DNA of 36,445 nt from Gp7-AA10 sp035636095 (GCA_035636095.1 DASPZU010000116.1:1-36445), one strand, 5' to 3'; numbered from the stretch's first letter, positions 21,698 to 30,425 are shown. The notes: generated by a model not told the origin, from the letters alone. Made by a program: numbers and translations.

Positions 21698-24181
21698 GTG
21701 TCTTTCACCCAAAGGTACTTGCTGCGGCTGACCGCGCCGCCGGCGGCGGTGACGATTCCGCTGGCGTTCCTCTTCCTGGCGCAGGTGATCGCGCTGACCG
21801 CGGGGACGGCCATTGATGTCGCGCTCCTGCTTCTATGGATGTACGTGGTCGCGGCGCTGGCGTACGGATATTTCCTGACGCCGTATACGCGGCGCGTGGA
21901 AGAGGCCATGGCCGCTGAACGCGACGCCTCGAAGGAGATGTCGGACTGTTTCCGCATCACCCTGCGCGTGGCCACCATCATCCTCGGCCTCAGCGGAATC
22001 GTTTTCGCGGCCGCGTCGACCTGGCTGGTCATGCGGTCGTGGATGGGCTTCGGCTACTTCGCAGTTGCGGCGTCGATCGCGGCATTTCCGGGAATCGCGT
22101 GGGCCTACGTGGCCGGCAAGCGCCTGCTGGCATCGATGGGCCGCGGACGCTTTGTCGGTCACGAGACGTCGATCGGACGAAAGATCGCGATTGTTTTCAT
22201 CGGCTGCTTCATCGTTTCATCGGCGGCACTCATCGAGTTGATCTCGTCGAAAGTTCTGATCGCGCTGGAGGGTCTCGCGATCACCTCTTCCTCCGAGCGG
22301 TTTCAGCGGATCTACGACACCGCCAATCTCTCCGCGCAAATCGATCCGAAAATTCTCGACGATCTGCGGCTCTACATTCCGGCGGAGTACACGCTGCATC
22401 TGATCTCGCGAAATGGTCAGGTGACGAACACCGGCGATCCGCTCACTCCGGATGAAGTCGAAGTGATTCGCCGCATCCGGACCGGCGACAGCACGGCCTT
22501 CGTGTCGCCGCACGTCGTGAAGTTCGCGCGGCTCAAGGACGGCTCGATCCTGGCGCTCTCGATTCCGTGGGACCCGTATCGCAAGATTCCGATGCAGATC
22601 ACGCTGTACACCGTGATCATCGCGCTGCTCACGTCGCTCGTCTTCGCCATCGCGGCTTATTTCCTGTCGCGCGATGTGACCTCGCCTTTGCGCACGCTGC
22701 GGGGACTGGCGGCCGAAATGGCTCAGGGCAACTTCGATGTCGCGCCGCGGGTCTTCTCCGACGATGAAGTCGGCGAGCTGGCGGAGAGCTTCGGCGAGAT
22801 GCGCACCAATCTGCGCAGGCTGTTAGGCCGCGTCGGCGGCAGCGGAAGTACGATCACCGAAGGCGTCCGCGTCATCACCGGCGGCACGGAATCGCTGCTG
22901 ACGCGGTCGCGCGATCAGGCCAAGCTGACCGAGAACTCCACCACCTCTCTCGAAAACGTGCGCGGCGGCATTCGAAGCGTCGTGGCCGCCGCCGACACCG
23001 TTACGTCGCTGACCGAAGATGCCTCCTCGCGCGCCCTGCAATTGCAGGCCTCGGCCGAACAGATCGCGCGAAGCACCGATCGCCTCTTTCAATCGGTCGA
23101 GAAAACCTCCGCGTCGACCACCGAGATGGATGCTTCCATGCGCGAAATCTCCAAACGCACCGGCGTGCTCGCCGGCATCGGCGAGGAGGCGCTCTCGTTC
23201 GTCAGCGAGATGGATTCGACCATCTCGGAGCTGCGCGACGCCGCGCAGTCCACGGCCGTGATCTCGCGTCATGTGCGCGAAGACGCCGAAGCGGGTGGGG
23301 AGGCGGTGGCCACGATGGTGGAGGGCATCAACGCGTCGCGCGATCTCACCAACAGCACGGCCACGACCATCGACCAGCTGCAGGGCTCGGTTGGGCAGAT
23401 CAATCAGATTCTCACCGTGATCGAGGAGATCACCACGCGCACGAATCTGCTCGCGCTCAACGCCGCCATCATCGCCGCCCAAGCCGGCGAGCAGGGCCTC
23501 GGATTCGGCGTGGTTGCCGACGAGATCCGCGAGCTGGCCGAGCGGACGCGCGGATCGACGAAGGAAATCGCCGCGATCATCAAGGCGGTGCAGAGCGGAT
23601 CGCGTCAGGCGGTCGCCAAGATCAACGAAGGCGTCGAGCGCGTCGAGGCCAACGTGCAGCTCGCGGAGAACGCCACCTCATCGCTTCAGAAGATTGTCAA
23701 CAGCGCCGGCCGGTCGTACGACATGGCGACCAAAATCTCGCGCGCGCTGGAGGAACAGGCGGCCGCCAGCCGCCATCTGCATGACGTGACCTCGCGGATG
23801 TCGGACGCCATCGCGGAGATCAATCGCGGCACGAGCGAACAGGCGCGCGGAACGGAGCTGCTGGCCCAGGAGGCCGATCGCGTGCGCGAGATCGCGGCGC
23901 AGGTGAAGAAGGCCACCGACGAACAGTCGCAGGCCGGGCGCGGGATCACGGTCGCGATGGAAAAAATCGCGGAGGATGCGCGCAACATGCGCGATCACCT
24001 CCAGCGCCAGATGAGCGAGACCGAGCGGATCGCGCAAGCGGCCAGGACGATGCTCGACATCGCGCAGGAGAATGACGCCATCGCGCGCGAGTTCAACGCC
24101 ACCGTGCAGAATCTGGTGCTGAGCGGCCGCGACTTCGAATCGGAGGTCGCGCGATTTCGCTATCGCGGCGGGGAAGCGTAA
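21698..24181 (+). CDS. Methyl-accepting chemotaxis protein
   Basis: An 827-residue receptor that would relay signals to CheA. Hydrophobic helices occur at about 18-36, 40-60, 93-112, 117-137, 162-182 and 301-323, so the input region has several membrane spans and only one sizeable extracytoplasmic domain (about 185-300). A HAMP region (about 322-376) and a long coiled-coil signalling domain (about 380-820) follow. The kinase-binding tip TRTNLLALNAAI at 580-591 is recognisable, but the next segment reads IAAQAGEQGLGFGVVADEI, where the usual form is EAARAGExGxGFAVVA. GTG at 21698 is chosen as start; the frame is open to 21614 but that part lies in the heptad hairpin. No C-terminal CheR-docking pentapeptide is seen. 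Confidence 0.92.
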   Translation: MSFTQRYLLRLTAPPAAVTIPLAFLFLAQVIALTAGTAIDVALLLLWMYVVAALAYGYFLTPYTRRVEEAMAAERDASKEMSDCFRITLRVATIILGLSGIVFAAASTWLVMRSWMGFGYFAVAASIAAFPGIAWAYVAGKRLLASMGRGRFVGHETSIGRKIAIVFIGCFIVSSAALIELISSKVLIALEGLAITSSSERFQRIYDTANLSAQIDPKILDDLRLYIPAEYTLHLISRNGQVTNTGDPLTPDEVEVIRRIRTGDSTAFVSPHVVKFARLKDGSILALSIPWDPYRKIPMQITLYTVIIALLTSLVFAIAAYFLSRDVTSPLRTLRGLAAEMAQGNFDVAPRVFSDDEVGELAESFGEMRTNLRRLLGRVGGSGSTITEGVRVITGGTESLLTRSRDQAKLTENSTTSLENVRGGIRSVVAAADTVTSLTEDASSRALQLQASAEQIARSTDRLFQSVEKTSASTTEMDASMREISKRTGVLAGIGEEALSFVSEMDSTISELRDAAQSTAVISRHVREDAEAGGEAVATMVEGINASRDLTNSTATTIDQLQGSVGQINQILTVIEEITTRTNLLALNAAIIAAQAGEQGLGFGVVADEIRELAERTRGSTKEIAAIIKAVQSGSRQAVAKINEGVERVEANVQLAENATSSLQKIVNSAGRSYDMATKISRALEEQAAASRHLHDVTSRMSDAIAEINRGTSEQARGTELLAQEADRVREIAAQVKKATDEQSQAGRGITVAMEKIAEDARNMRDHLQRQMSETERIAQAARTMLDIAQENDAIAREFNATVQNLVLSGRDFESEVARFRYRGGEA

Positions 24182-24190
24182 ACGTTCGCA

Positions 24191-24508
24191 CTACGCCAGA
24201 CCTAGCCAGATTCGCAGAACCGCCGCGACACCGCCGAGCTGCTCACCGCTAAGATTTCCGAGACGACGCAGAAGTTTCCCTGTTGGAACGGTCACGATAC
24301 CTTGCGCGTAGCAAGCGCCAGGCTTAAGGAATCGAACGGCGACTGAATATTCGAAGCGAGTTCCTCGCAACGCCGTTGTGTGCGGTACCAAGGTCACGAG
24401 CGCTCGGTCGACATCTTGTGCTGCAATGCTGATGATGAGACATGGACGAACCTTCGCCGCCATGCCGAGATCGACAAGCCAAACCTCGCCGCGGTGGGGC
24501 GCATTCAC
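24191..24508 (-). CDS. PemK/MazF-type endoribonuclease toxin
   Basis: PemK/MazF toxins cleave mRNA and are held inactive by an antitoxin from the same operon. The 105-residue product shows the family pattern: GEVWLVDLG at 7-15, RPCLIIS at 21-27, the strand VTLVPHTTALRGTRFEY, and the final helix region GNLSGEQLGGVAAVL. The start is GTG at 24508, overlapping the antitoxin stop by four bases (GTGA), the classic coupled arrangement. The 3' end converges on the chemoreceptor gene with a 9-nt gap. No disabling change is visible, so the toxin is probably functional. Confidence 0.9.
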   Translation of the reverse strand: MNAPHRGEVWLVDLGMAAKVRPCLIISIAAQDVDRALVTLVPHTTALRGTRFEYSVAVRFLKPGACYAQGIVTVPTGKLLRRLGNLSGEQLGGVAAVLRIWLGLA

Positions 24509-24708
24509 TTTGTCGTTTCTCGATGATCGTACTCGAGAAAGACGTGGTCAGCGGCGGTGACGAGCTCCTCGTCCCCAGTTTGCGGATAGTCGATGTCCTT
24601 CGAGATCGTCAGAATACGAGCCAAGACTTCGGGCTTCTCGGCGTCCGGAAGGGCTTCGAAATCATCGACAATGTGCTTGCCAGTCGAAGTCATCGTGACT
24701 CGGATCAT
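24505..24708 (-). CDS. Antitoxin partner of the MazF-like toxin
   Basis: A 67-residue acidic protein located immediately upstream of, and coupled to, the toxin gene. It begins MIRVTMTSTG and continues with IVDDFEALPDAEKPEVLARI, then an acidic C-terminus (EELVTAADHVFLEYD) of the kind that wraps a MazF dimer. ATG at 24708 and at 24693 are both possible starts; the open frame further upstream runs into the Gly-rich region of the RRM gene and is not credible. The antitoxin role is inferred from size, charge and position. No clear DNA-binding fold can be assigned, and autoregulation is only likely by analogy. Confidence 0.78.
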   Translation of the reverse strand: MIRVTMTSTGKHIVDDFEALPDAEKPEVLARILTISKDIDYPQTGDEELVTAADHVFLEYDHRETTK

Positions 24709-24763
24709 CGAAATCCGGCGGCATCGAAGCAAATTTCCGAGGCGGTTGGCCGGGGAAGCGTAG

Positions 24764-25165
24764 CTACAGGCTTCGCTTTTTGCCGCGAATGTTCCGCCGG
24801 CTGCCCTTCGACTTGCCGCCCGGAAACCGATCGTCCCCTCCCCCGCCACCGTACCCGCCGCCCCCATACCCGCCCCCGCCGTAGCCGCCGCCTCCGCGCT
24901 GCCCACCGCTACCGCGCGGCCGATCCTCGGCCGGATTCACGCGCAGGGCCCTCCCGCTGAGCTCGTATCCGTTGAAGCGCTCGATCGCCTTCTGAGCGTC
25001 CCCCTCGTTTTCGAACTCCACGAACGCGAACCCGCGCGGACGCCCGCTCTCACGATCGGTCGGAAGAAAGACATCACGGATCGAGCCGACCTGCGCGAAC
25101 AGCGATTGCACCTCGTCGCGGGTCGTGTTGAAATCGAGATTGCCGACGAAAACCTTGGAACCCAT
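24764..25165 (-). CDS. RRM-domain RNA-binding protein with Gly-rich tail
   Basis: A single RNA recognition motif spans residues 3-80, with RNP2 KVFVGNL at 4-10 and RNP1 RGFAFVEF at 44-51, including the aromatic residues that stack on RNA. The C-terminal tail (88-133) is a GGGGY repeat followed by a basic stretch, as in bacterial cold-inducible Rbp proteins. Such proteins are thought to act as RNA chaperones. ATG at 25165 is preceded by AGGTAGGA, a good ribosome binding site, and is better than the TTG one codon upstream. It is separated from the downstream antitoxin gene by 55 nt and divergent from the SGNH-like gene. Confidence 0.94.
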   Translation of the reverse strand: MGSKVFVGNLDFNTTRDEVQSLFAQVGSIRDVFLPTDRESGRPRGFAFVEFENEGDAQKAIERFNGYELSGRALRVNPAEDRPRGSGGQRGGGGYGGGGYGGGGYGGGGGDDRFPGGKSKGSRRNIRGKKRSL

Positions 25166-25255
25166 CAATTCCTACCTTTTACGAAAGACTGTCGCAAACA
25201 TTGCGCCGGAGGAGCATATCGTAAACGCGGCCCGAGGCCCGGCAGTCCTTTGATC

Positions 25256-26281
25256 ATGCGCCGATGGTTCGCAGTTGTGTTGCTGGTGTCGGCCTCGGCC
25301 TTCGGCCAGCGCATCCCTCTGAGCGACCTCGGCACGCGCAGCTATCTCGCGCAATATCAAGGCGGTCTGTACGAAGGCGGCAGCAACGCCATCCCGGCCG
25401 ACCACGCCGCTTCGGGGATGGCACACGCGGCGCTGATCCGCCCCCTCGACCGCAACGGAAATCCCTCCGCCACCGGAAAAATCGTGATGCTCTCCATCGG
25501 GATGTCCAATACCACCCAGGAATTCTGCGCTCAGGGAAATCCGGCGCCGTGCGAGACGTGGTCGTTCGTCGGCCAGGCGACGCGCGATGCGGCGGTCAAT
25601 CATTCGACATTGCTGTTCGTCAACGGCGCGCGCGGAGGGCAGACCGGCGACACGTGGGACGCACCGACGCAACCGAATTACGACTACGTCCGCGACCGCG
25701 ATCTCACTCCAGCCGGAGTGAGCGAGGCCCAGGTGCAGGTGGCGTGGCTGAAGGAGGCGAATCCGCAGCCGACTTCCTCCCTGCCGGCGCAGAATGCCGA
25801 CGCCTTTCGGATGGTCACGCAGTTCGGAAAAATTCTTCGCGCGATGAAAGTCCGCTATCCGAACCTGCACATCGTCTACCTCTCGAGTCGCATTTACGCC
25901 GGCTACGCGACCAGCTCTCTGAATCCTGAGCCCTACGCCTACGAAACGGCGTTCGCGGTGAAGTGGGCCGTACAGGCGCAGATCGATCAAATGCGCAGTG
26001 GCCAGATCGATGCGCGCGCCGGCGATCTCAATTCCAACGGCGTCGCGCCGTGGATCGCGTGGGGACCGTATCTGTGGGCCGACGGCATGAATCCGCGATC
26101 CGACGGCCTGACGTGGTCGCGCAGCGATGTCGAGTCGAGCGACGGCACGCATCCGGCGCAATCGGGCGAACAGAAAGTCGGAGCGATGCTGCTGGCCTTC
26201 CTCAAACAGGAGCCGACCGCAAGGCCGTGGTTCCTCGCCGGCGAGGCGCCTCCGCGAAGGCGCGCGATCGGCAATCACTGA
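25256..26281 (+). CDS. Exported SGNH/GDSL-like hydrolase
   Basis: The frame is open from 25106, but ATG at 25256 starts a typical signal peptide (MRRWFAVVLLVSASAFG) and avoids the divergent RRM gene. The 341-residue protein has SGNH-like blocks: LSIGMSNTT with candidate nucleophile Ser84, NGARGGQ with the block-II glycine at about 124-129, and SSDGTHPAQSGEQ near 294-306 with candidate catalytic Asp296 and His299. This suggests an extracytoplasmic esterase, perhaps acting on acylated polysaccharide. The first block is GMSN rather than the usual GDS, so the assignment is moderate. Its stop overlaps the convergent exported-protein gene by 7 nt. Confidence 0.72.
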   Translation: MRRWFAVVLLVSASAFGQRIPLSDLGTRSYLAQYQGGLYEGGSNAIPADHAASGMAHAALIRPLDRNGNPSATGKIVMLSIGMSNTTQEFCAQGNPAPCETWSFVGQATRDAAVNHSTLLFVNGARGGQTGDTWDAPTQPNYDYVRDRDLTPAGVSEAQVQVAWLKEANPQPTSSLPAQNADAFRMVTQFGKILRAMKVRYPNLHIVYLSSRIYAGYATSSLNPEPYAYETAFAVKWAVQAQIDQMRSGQIDARAGDLNSNGVAPWIAWGPYLWADGMNPRSDGLTWSRSDVESSDGTHPAQSGEQKVGAMLLAFLKQEPTARPWFLAGEAPPRRRAIGNH

Positions 26282-27063
26282 TTGACGACATATCCGAGGG
26301 ACGACCAACTGTCTCCGGTGACGTTGTCGACCGACGAACCGTACGCGATCCACCGCAAGCTCTGAGCTCCCGCGGTCGTATTCGTCACCGCGAGCTGCAG
26401 GTTGTTCCTGGGCGGACCGATGAGGCTGACTTGCTGCATCGAAAGCCCCGGCACCGGAACGCTCACGAATTCGGTGAGCCCGTCCGCGACAACGGTGACC
26501 TGAAACGTTTGCGGCTGGGGATCGAGATTCACAATGCCGACGTTGGTCCGATACCGATCGTCGCGGCGCTGCCCAAGGATCGAGAGGCGCGGGGTGTTGA
26601 TGTCGTTGATGGCGATGATCGGAAATGTCTGCGACACCGTTCCCGACGACAGGCCGGGCTGGTTCGACCAGATCCGCGCAGTCGCGTGCACTTTGCCGGC
26701 AACGTCGAACTGACCGTCGGCGGTCAAGGCAGTGACGAGAATCGATCCGAGTCCGCTCTGCATGAGGACATTGGTCACAAAATCCTCCGAGCTGAAACCG
26801 GTCGCTTTCATCAGAGTCAACTCCACCGCCGGGACGGCCGTGCCGCTCGTGCCCTGCGGCAACCATTGGAAACGAATCCGCTGATCGGCATCGGTGCGGT
26901 AGTTGATGATGGTGATGTCGCTGCGGAAAAACGTTCCGTTCGCGCCGATCACCGCCCCCGCCGCGGCGATGAGAAATTGCGATGTGCCCGCGCGCTCGGT
27001 TGTCAACTGCGCCTGAGCGGTGGCACTCGCGAGGAAGAGAAAAAAACATAGACTGCGCTTCAT
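26275..27063 (-). CDS. Exported beta-rich protein of unknown function
   Basis: A 262-residue protein with a signal peptide (MKRSLCFFLFLASATAQAQ) and a mature chain rich in beta strands, Thr, Val, Ser and Asn, with no cysteine after the signal. It resembles two consecutive Ig-like sandwiches (about 30-140 and 145-262); I do not recognise the family. ATG at 27063 is supported by AAAAGG nine bases upstream. That start overlaps the ATG of the divergent amidohydrolase in the tetramer CATG at 27061-27064. It converges on the SGNH-like gene with a 7-nt overlap, so its 5' and 3' ends both overlap neighbours. Confidence 0.75.
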   Translation of the reverse strand: MKRSLCFFLFLASATAQAQLTTERAGTSQFLIAAAGAVIGANGTFFRSDITIINYRTDADQRIRFQWLPQGTSGTAVPAVELTLMKATGFSSEDFVTNVLMQSGLGSILVTALTADGQFDVAGKVHATARIWSNQPGLSSGTVSQTFPIIAINDINTPRLSILGQRRDDRYRTNVGIVNLDPQPQTFQVTVVADGLTEFVSVPVPGLSMQQVSLIGPPRNNLQLAVTNTTAGAQSLRWIAYGSSVDNVTGDSWSSLGYVVNQ

Positions 27064-28258
27064 GCGATGCATCCTTTTCACTGCTCTGCTCTCTACAACG
27101 TTGTCGCTCCACGCGAAAGAGATCGTCATCCGCGCGGCGCGTATCCTCGATGGTCGCGGGCACGAAGTGCGCCAGGCCGCGGTGGTGGTCGACGATTCCA
27201 AAATCGTCCGTATCGATCCCCACCCCACCCGCGCCGACATTGACCTCGGCGACCGCACGCTGATGCCGGGCGGCATCGACACGCACGTGCACATCGGCTG
27301 GCATTTCGACAAAAACGGCCGGTCGAATGATGACGGCCGCGGCGAAACGCCCGAGGAGTACGCGCTGTTCGCGGCGGAAAACGCGGCCGCCACCGTCCGC
27401 GGCGGCATCACCACCGTGCAATCGCTCGGCGCGCCGATCGACAAGACCATCCGTGAATTTGCGGAGCGGAACTCGCTCCCCATGCCGCGCATCCTCACCT
27501 CGATCGAACAGATCACCGATAGCAAACTCACGCCCGATCAGCTTCGCGAAGCAGTCCGGCGGATCAAGTCGGAGGGTGCGGATGTGGTCAAGATCTTCGC
27601 GTCGCAGAGCATTCGCAGCGGCGGCGGGCCGACCATGTCGCAGGAGCAGATGGACGCCGCCTGCGGCGAGGCCAAAACGTCAGGCCTGCGCGTGGCCGTG
27701 CACGCTCATGGGCCGGAAAGCGTGAAGCGATCGGTCCTGGCCGGCTGCACGTCGATCGAGCACGGCGCGCTTCTCGACCAGGCCACCCTGGATTTCATGG
27801 CAGAACATGCAGTATTCTTCGATCCTAATATCGATTTAGTTTTTCGTAACTATTTTGAGAACAAGGCCCACTTCATCGGCATCGGGAATTACACCGCCGA
27901 GGGGTTTGCCCAGATGGAGAAGGCGGTGCCGAAAGCGCTGAATGTTTTTCAGTTGGGACTGAAGACCAAAGGATTGAAGATGGTATTCGGGACTGACGCC
28001 GTGGCCGGATCGCATGGCCGCAATTTCCAGGAGCTGATCTATCGCGTGCAGAAGGGGGGACAGGATCCGAAGCAGGCGATCATCTCCGCGACCTCGCTGG
28101 CGGCCGAGTCGCTCGGCCTGGGCGATCGCATCGGCACCATCGCGCCGGGGTACGAGGCCGACCTCATCGCGCTCGACGGCGATCCGCTGAGCGACATCAC
28201 CGCGCTCGAACGCGTGGCCTTTGTCATGAAGGGCGGGCGGGTGGTGAAGAGAAACTAA
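27062..28258 (+). CDS. Exported amidohydrolase (imidazolonepropionase/prolidase-like)
   Basis: A metal-dependent TIM-barrel amidohydrolase that would cleave a cyclic amide or dipeptide outside the cytoplasm. A short signal peptide (MRCILFTALLSTTLSLHA) precedes the small beta-sandwich, then the barrel with HxH at His75 and His77 (GGIDTHVHIG), Lys177 in VVKIFAS, His214/His216 in VAVHAHG, His234 in IEHGAL and Asp312 in FGTDAVAGSHG. The C-terminus (EADLIALDGDPLSDI) is the usual closing strand. ATG at 27062 shares the CATG with the divergent gene; an ATG at 27020 would destroy the signal peptide. A short AT-rich codon patch lies near 27810-27860. A degraded copy of its 3' end occurs at 30441-30545. 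Confidence 0.9.
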   Translation: MRCILFTALLSTTLSLHAKEIVIRAARILDGRGHEVRQAAVVVDDSKIVRIDPHPTRADIDLGDRTLMPGGIDTHVHIGWHFDKNGRSNDDGRGETPEEYALFAAENAAATVRGGITTVQSLGAPIDKTIREFAERNSLPMPRILTSIEQITDSKLTPDQLREAVRRIKSEGADVVKIFASQSIRSGGGPTMSQEQMDAACGEAKTSGLRVAVHAHGPESVKRSVLAGCTSIEHGALLDQATLDFMAEHAVFFDPNIDLVFRNYFENKAHFIGIGNYTAEGFAQMEKAVPKALNVFQLGLKTKGLKMVFGTDAVAGSHGRNFQELIYRVQKGGQDPKQAIISATSLAAESLGLGDRIGTIAPGYEADLIALDGDPLSDITALERVAFVMKGGRVVKRN

Positions 28259-28289
28259 ACGACTCGCGAAGACGCACCGTATTTTGTCC

Positions 28290-29381
28290 ATGCACAATTC
28301 GTCGGAGTACGACGTGCTTGCACGCAAGCTCGAGTGGCGTCGACACACCGACGAAGCGGGTCGCTATCTCAACGTTTTCATCGAGCAGAACAACACCTGC
28401 AATCTGAAGTGCAGGATGTGTGGATTCAGCGATCCACGCGTCGCCGCCGTTCCTCGCTATCACATGCCGGCGTGGCTGTTCGAGAGAATCGCGCGACAGG
28501 TTTTTCCGCTCACGACCTACCTTCACATGTCGCTCATGACCGAGCCTTTCATGACAGCCGATTTTCCGGATCGCCTCCAGCTCGTCGGCCGATACGGCGT
28601 TCCGTACTCGCGCGTTGTCACGAATGGAACGCTGCTCACCGAGCGGACCATCGAGAAAATCCTCGACTCGCAAATCACATCCCTCACCTTTTCGATCGAC
28701 GGCGGCACAAAGGAAATCTATGAGGACATCCGCGTCGGCGCGCGACTCGATACCGTCCTCGGCAAGATCGATCTCTTCAAGACATTGAGAGCACGTCGAG
28801 GCGTCGCATTCCCGCGGCTTCAGATCAATCACGTCCTCATGCAGCGGAATGTCGACCACTTCCAGGAATTCCTGACGCTACTCGATGCCATCCGGCCCGA
28901 ACAGATCGATGTGCGAACGATCGAGCCGATGGCGTTTACGAGCGGCCAGGAAAGCAAAGACGAGGCGTTCTACGAGAAGGTTCGGCGTGTGCGACCGCTG
29001 TTTGCCGACTACTGCCGGCGAAATGGGATCGAAGACTGCGGGTTCATTCGCGATACGGCTGGTGTCATCGAGCTCCACAACGTTTCAGGCGAACGCAAAA
29101 CGTGTCAGCGGCCATGGGACACACTGGCGATCCATGCCAACGGCGATGTTCACCCGTGCATGTCGTGGACGCGACCTCCGGCCGGCAATCTCGCCCGCGA
29201 GTCTTTCGACGACATCTGGAACGGAGAAGAACTGAACCGGCTTCGCGCGGAATTCGAGCTCGTGAAGCCCGGAATCGATTGTCAGCATTGCACCATCAAG
29301 AAGACGGTTTCGGCGCGAACCTATGACGATTTCTTCTTCAAGATGGTCAATAAGAATGACGAATGGATGCGGCCGAGCTGA
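28290..29381 (+). CDS. Radical SAM protein with SPASM/Twitch-like C-terminus
   Basis: Radical SAM enzymes use a 4Fe-4S cluster and S-adenosylmethionine to start radical chemistry. The cluster motif CxxxCxxC is intact at Cys37, Cys41 and Cys44 (CNLKCRMC). Four further cysteines at 272, 290, 331 and 334 (DVHPC, DCQHC) fit one auxiliary cluster of the Twitch/SPASM kind, found in peptide-modifying and sugar-modifying enzymes. ATG at 28290 is the start; the product is 363 residues. No candidate precursor peptide is seen within 100 nt on either side. It overlaps the glycosyltransferase gene by 19 nt, so the pair is probably co-translated and acts on one pathway, perhaps a cell-surface glycan. The substrate is unknown. 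Confidence 0.88.
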   Translation: MHNSSEYDVLARKLEWRRHTDEAGRYLNVFIEQNNTCNLKCRMCGFSDPRVAAVPRYHMPAWLFERIARQVFPLTTYLHMSLMTEPFMTADFPDRLQLVGRYGVPYSRVVTNGTLLTERTIEKILDSQITSLTFSIDGGTKEIYEDIRVGARLDTVLGKIDLFKTLRARRGVAFPRLQINHVLMQRNVDHFQEFLTLLDAIRPEQIDVRTIEPMAFTSGQESKDEAFYEKVRRVRPLFADYCRRNGIEDCGFIRDTAGVIELHNVSGERKTCQRPWDTLAIHANGDVHPCMSWTRPPAGNLARESFDDIWNGEELNRLRAEFELVKPGIDCQHCTIKKTVSARTYDDFFFKMVNKNDEWMRPS

Positions 29382-30424
29382 GCTGTTCGATCGACGTCAT
29401 CATCGTGCATTTCCACGCTGCGGCATCGGTCCGGGATGCCGTAGCAGCGCTCAGAGACGACGCGACCGCGAGTAATGTCGGCCTGAACATCATCGTCGCC
29501 GACAACGGCAGCACCGCGGAAGAACGCGGGCTCCTCGAGTCGCTTGGCGTCGACTATTTCGCTATCGGTAGAAATGGGGGTTATGCCGGCGCAGTCGACC
29601 TGGCGTTCCCGAGAACGCGGTCCGACTCGATCATTCTGATGAACGAGGATGTGATCGTTCTTCCCGGCTGCTTGCGAGCCTTGCACGTCGCGCTCGAGTC
29701 AGGAGCCACCGTCGCCGGCCCGCAATTCTTCTGGGATCGCGATTGCAATTTTCTCCTACCCTGCACGGAAGAGCGGACCCGTCGCAATGAGTTGTTGAAG
29801 GTCGCTGGCAAACGCAGTCTCGCAAAACTCGAACGTGCCCGCAACGCGTGGCGGCAACATGCGCGGCGTTTCTGGAGAAGCCGCGATCCCATCGCAACGA
29901 CGGCGCTGAGCGGCGCGATGTTGGCCTTTCGCCGCCAGACGTGGCACTCCGTCGGGCCGCTCGACCAGGAATTCCGACTCTACTTTGAAGAGAACGACTG
30001 GCTGTTGCGCGTCGCGCGCGCCGGGTTCCAGTCGTGGTATGTGCCCGCCGCGAAAGCGATTCACCTCCACAATCCGGCACGCGCTCGAGCTCCCGAGAGG
30101 CTTCGATGGGAATCGGAATCGTTTCTGCGATTTGGCAACCGGTACTACGGCGAGCGATTCATGCGGCGTTTGTTGCTTGTGTCGAAACGCCAAAGCGTCA
30201 TTCCAAATTGGCCGGCGTTTGCGGCCGACATCTCGCAAGAATGCGCAGCATCACTTTGGATCGAGGTGACGCCGAGTCCTCTCGGTTTTCCGGCGGCCGC
30301 ATCGCGCTTGGCGGATTCGCGGTGGCCTCGGTTGCCGCCATTTCTTGAAGGGACGTTTTATCTCCAACTCGTGGACGATATCGGGCGAGAGCTTCGCCGC
30401 TACAGCTTCCAGCTTCCGGGATGA
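29363..30424 (+). CDS. Family 2 glycosyltransferase (rhamnosyltransferase-like)
   Basis: The N-terminal GT-A domain shows IDVIIVHFH at 10-18, VADNGS at 45-50, NGGYAGAVDLAF at 71-82 and the metal/nucleotide motif NED at 94-96. The acceptor-side block is YFEENDWLLRVARAG, giving the WbbL/rhamnosyltransferase branch of GT2. The last 70 residues (from about SLWIEVTPSPLGF) look like an extra beta-rich domain. Such enzymes add a sugar to a lipid-linked or surface glycan on the cytoplasmic side. It starts 19 bases inside the radical SAM gene. The sequence between its stop and 30598 is a repeat-bounded block that carries an amidohydrolase remnant. Confidence 0.88.
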   Translation: MDAAELSCSIDVIIVHFHAAASVRDAVAALRDDATASNVGLNIIVADNGSTAEERGLLESLGVDYFAIGRNGGYAGAVDLAFPRTRSDSIILMNEDVIVLPGCLRALHVALESGATVAGPQFFWDRDCNFLLPCTEERTRRNELLKVAGKRSLAKLERARNAWRQHARRFWRSRDPIATTALSGAMLAFRRQTWHSVGPLDQEFRLYFEENDWLLRVARAGFQSWYVPAAKAIHLHNPARARAPERLRWESESFLRFGNRYYGERFMRRLLLVSKRQSVIPNWPAFAADISQECAASLWIEVTPSPLGFPAAASRLADSRWPRLPPFLEGTFYLQLVDDIGRELRRYSFQLPG

Positions 30425-30425
30425 C

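Noticed and set aside
24709..24763. Extended antitoxin start up to 24906
   Set aside because: The extension reads the Gly-rich RRM tail in another frame and gives an unlikely Ala/Gly sequence; ATG at 24708 is sufficient.
24840..24905. Short tandem repeats resembling a CRISPR or VNTR
   Set aside because: They encode the GGGGY repeats of the RRM protein's tail; there are no spacers and no palindromic repeats.
25172..27421. Long minus-strand open frame (749 codons) across several genes
   Set aside because: It is opposite or out of frame with the SGNH-like gene, the exported protein and the amidohydrolase, and its translation is Arg/His/Ala-rich without any motif. High GC content makes such long shadows common.
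28259..28289. Precursor peptide for the radical SAM enzyme
   Set aside because: Only 31 bases separate it from the amidohydrolase, and no short frame with a leader-core pattern is present there or just after the GT2 gene.
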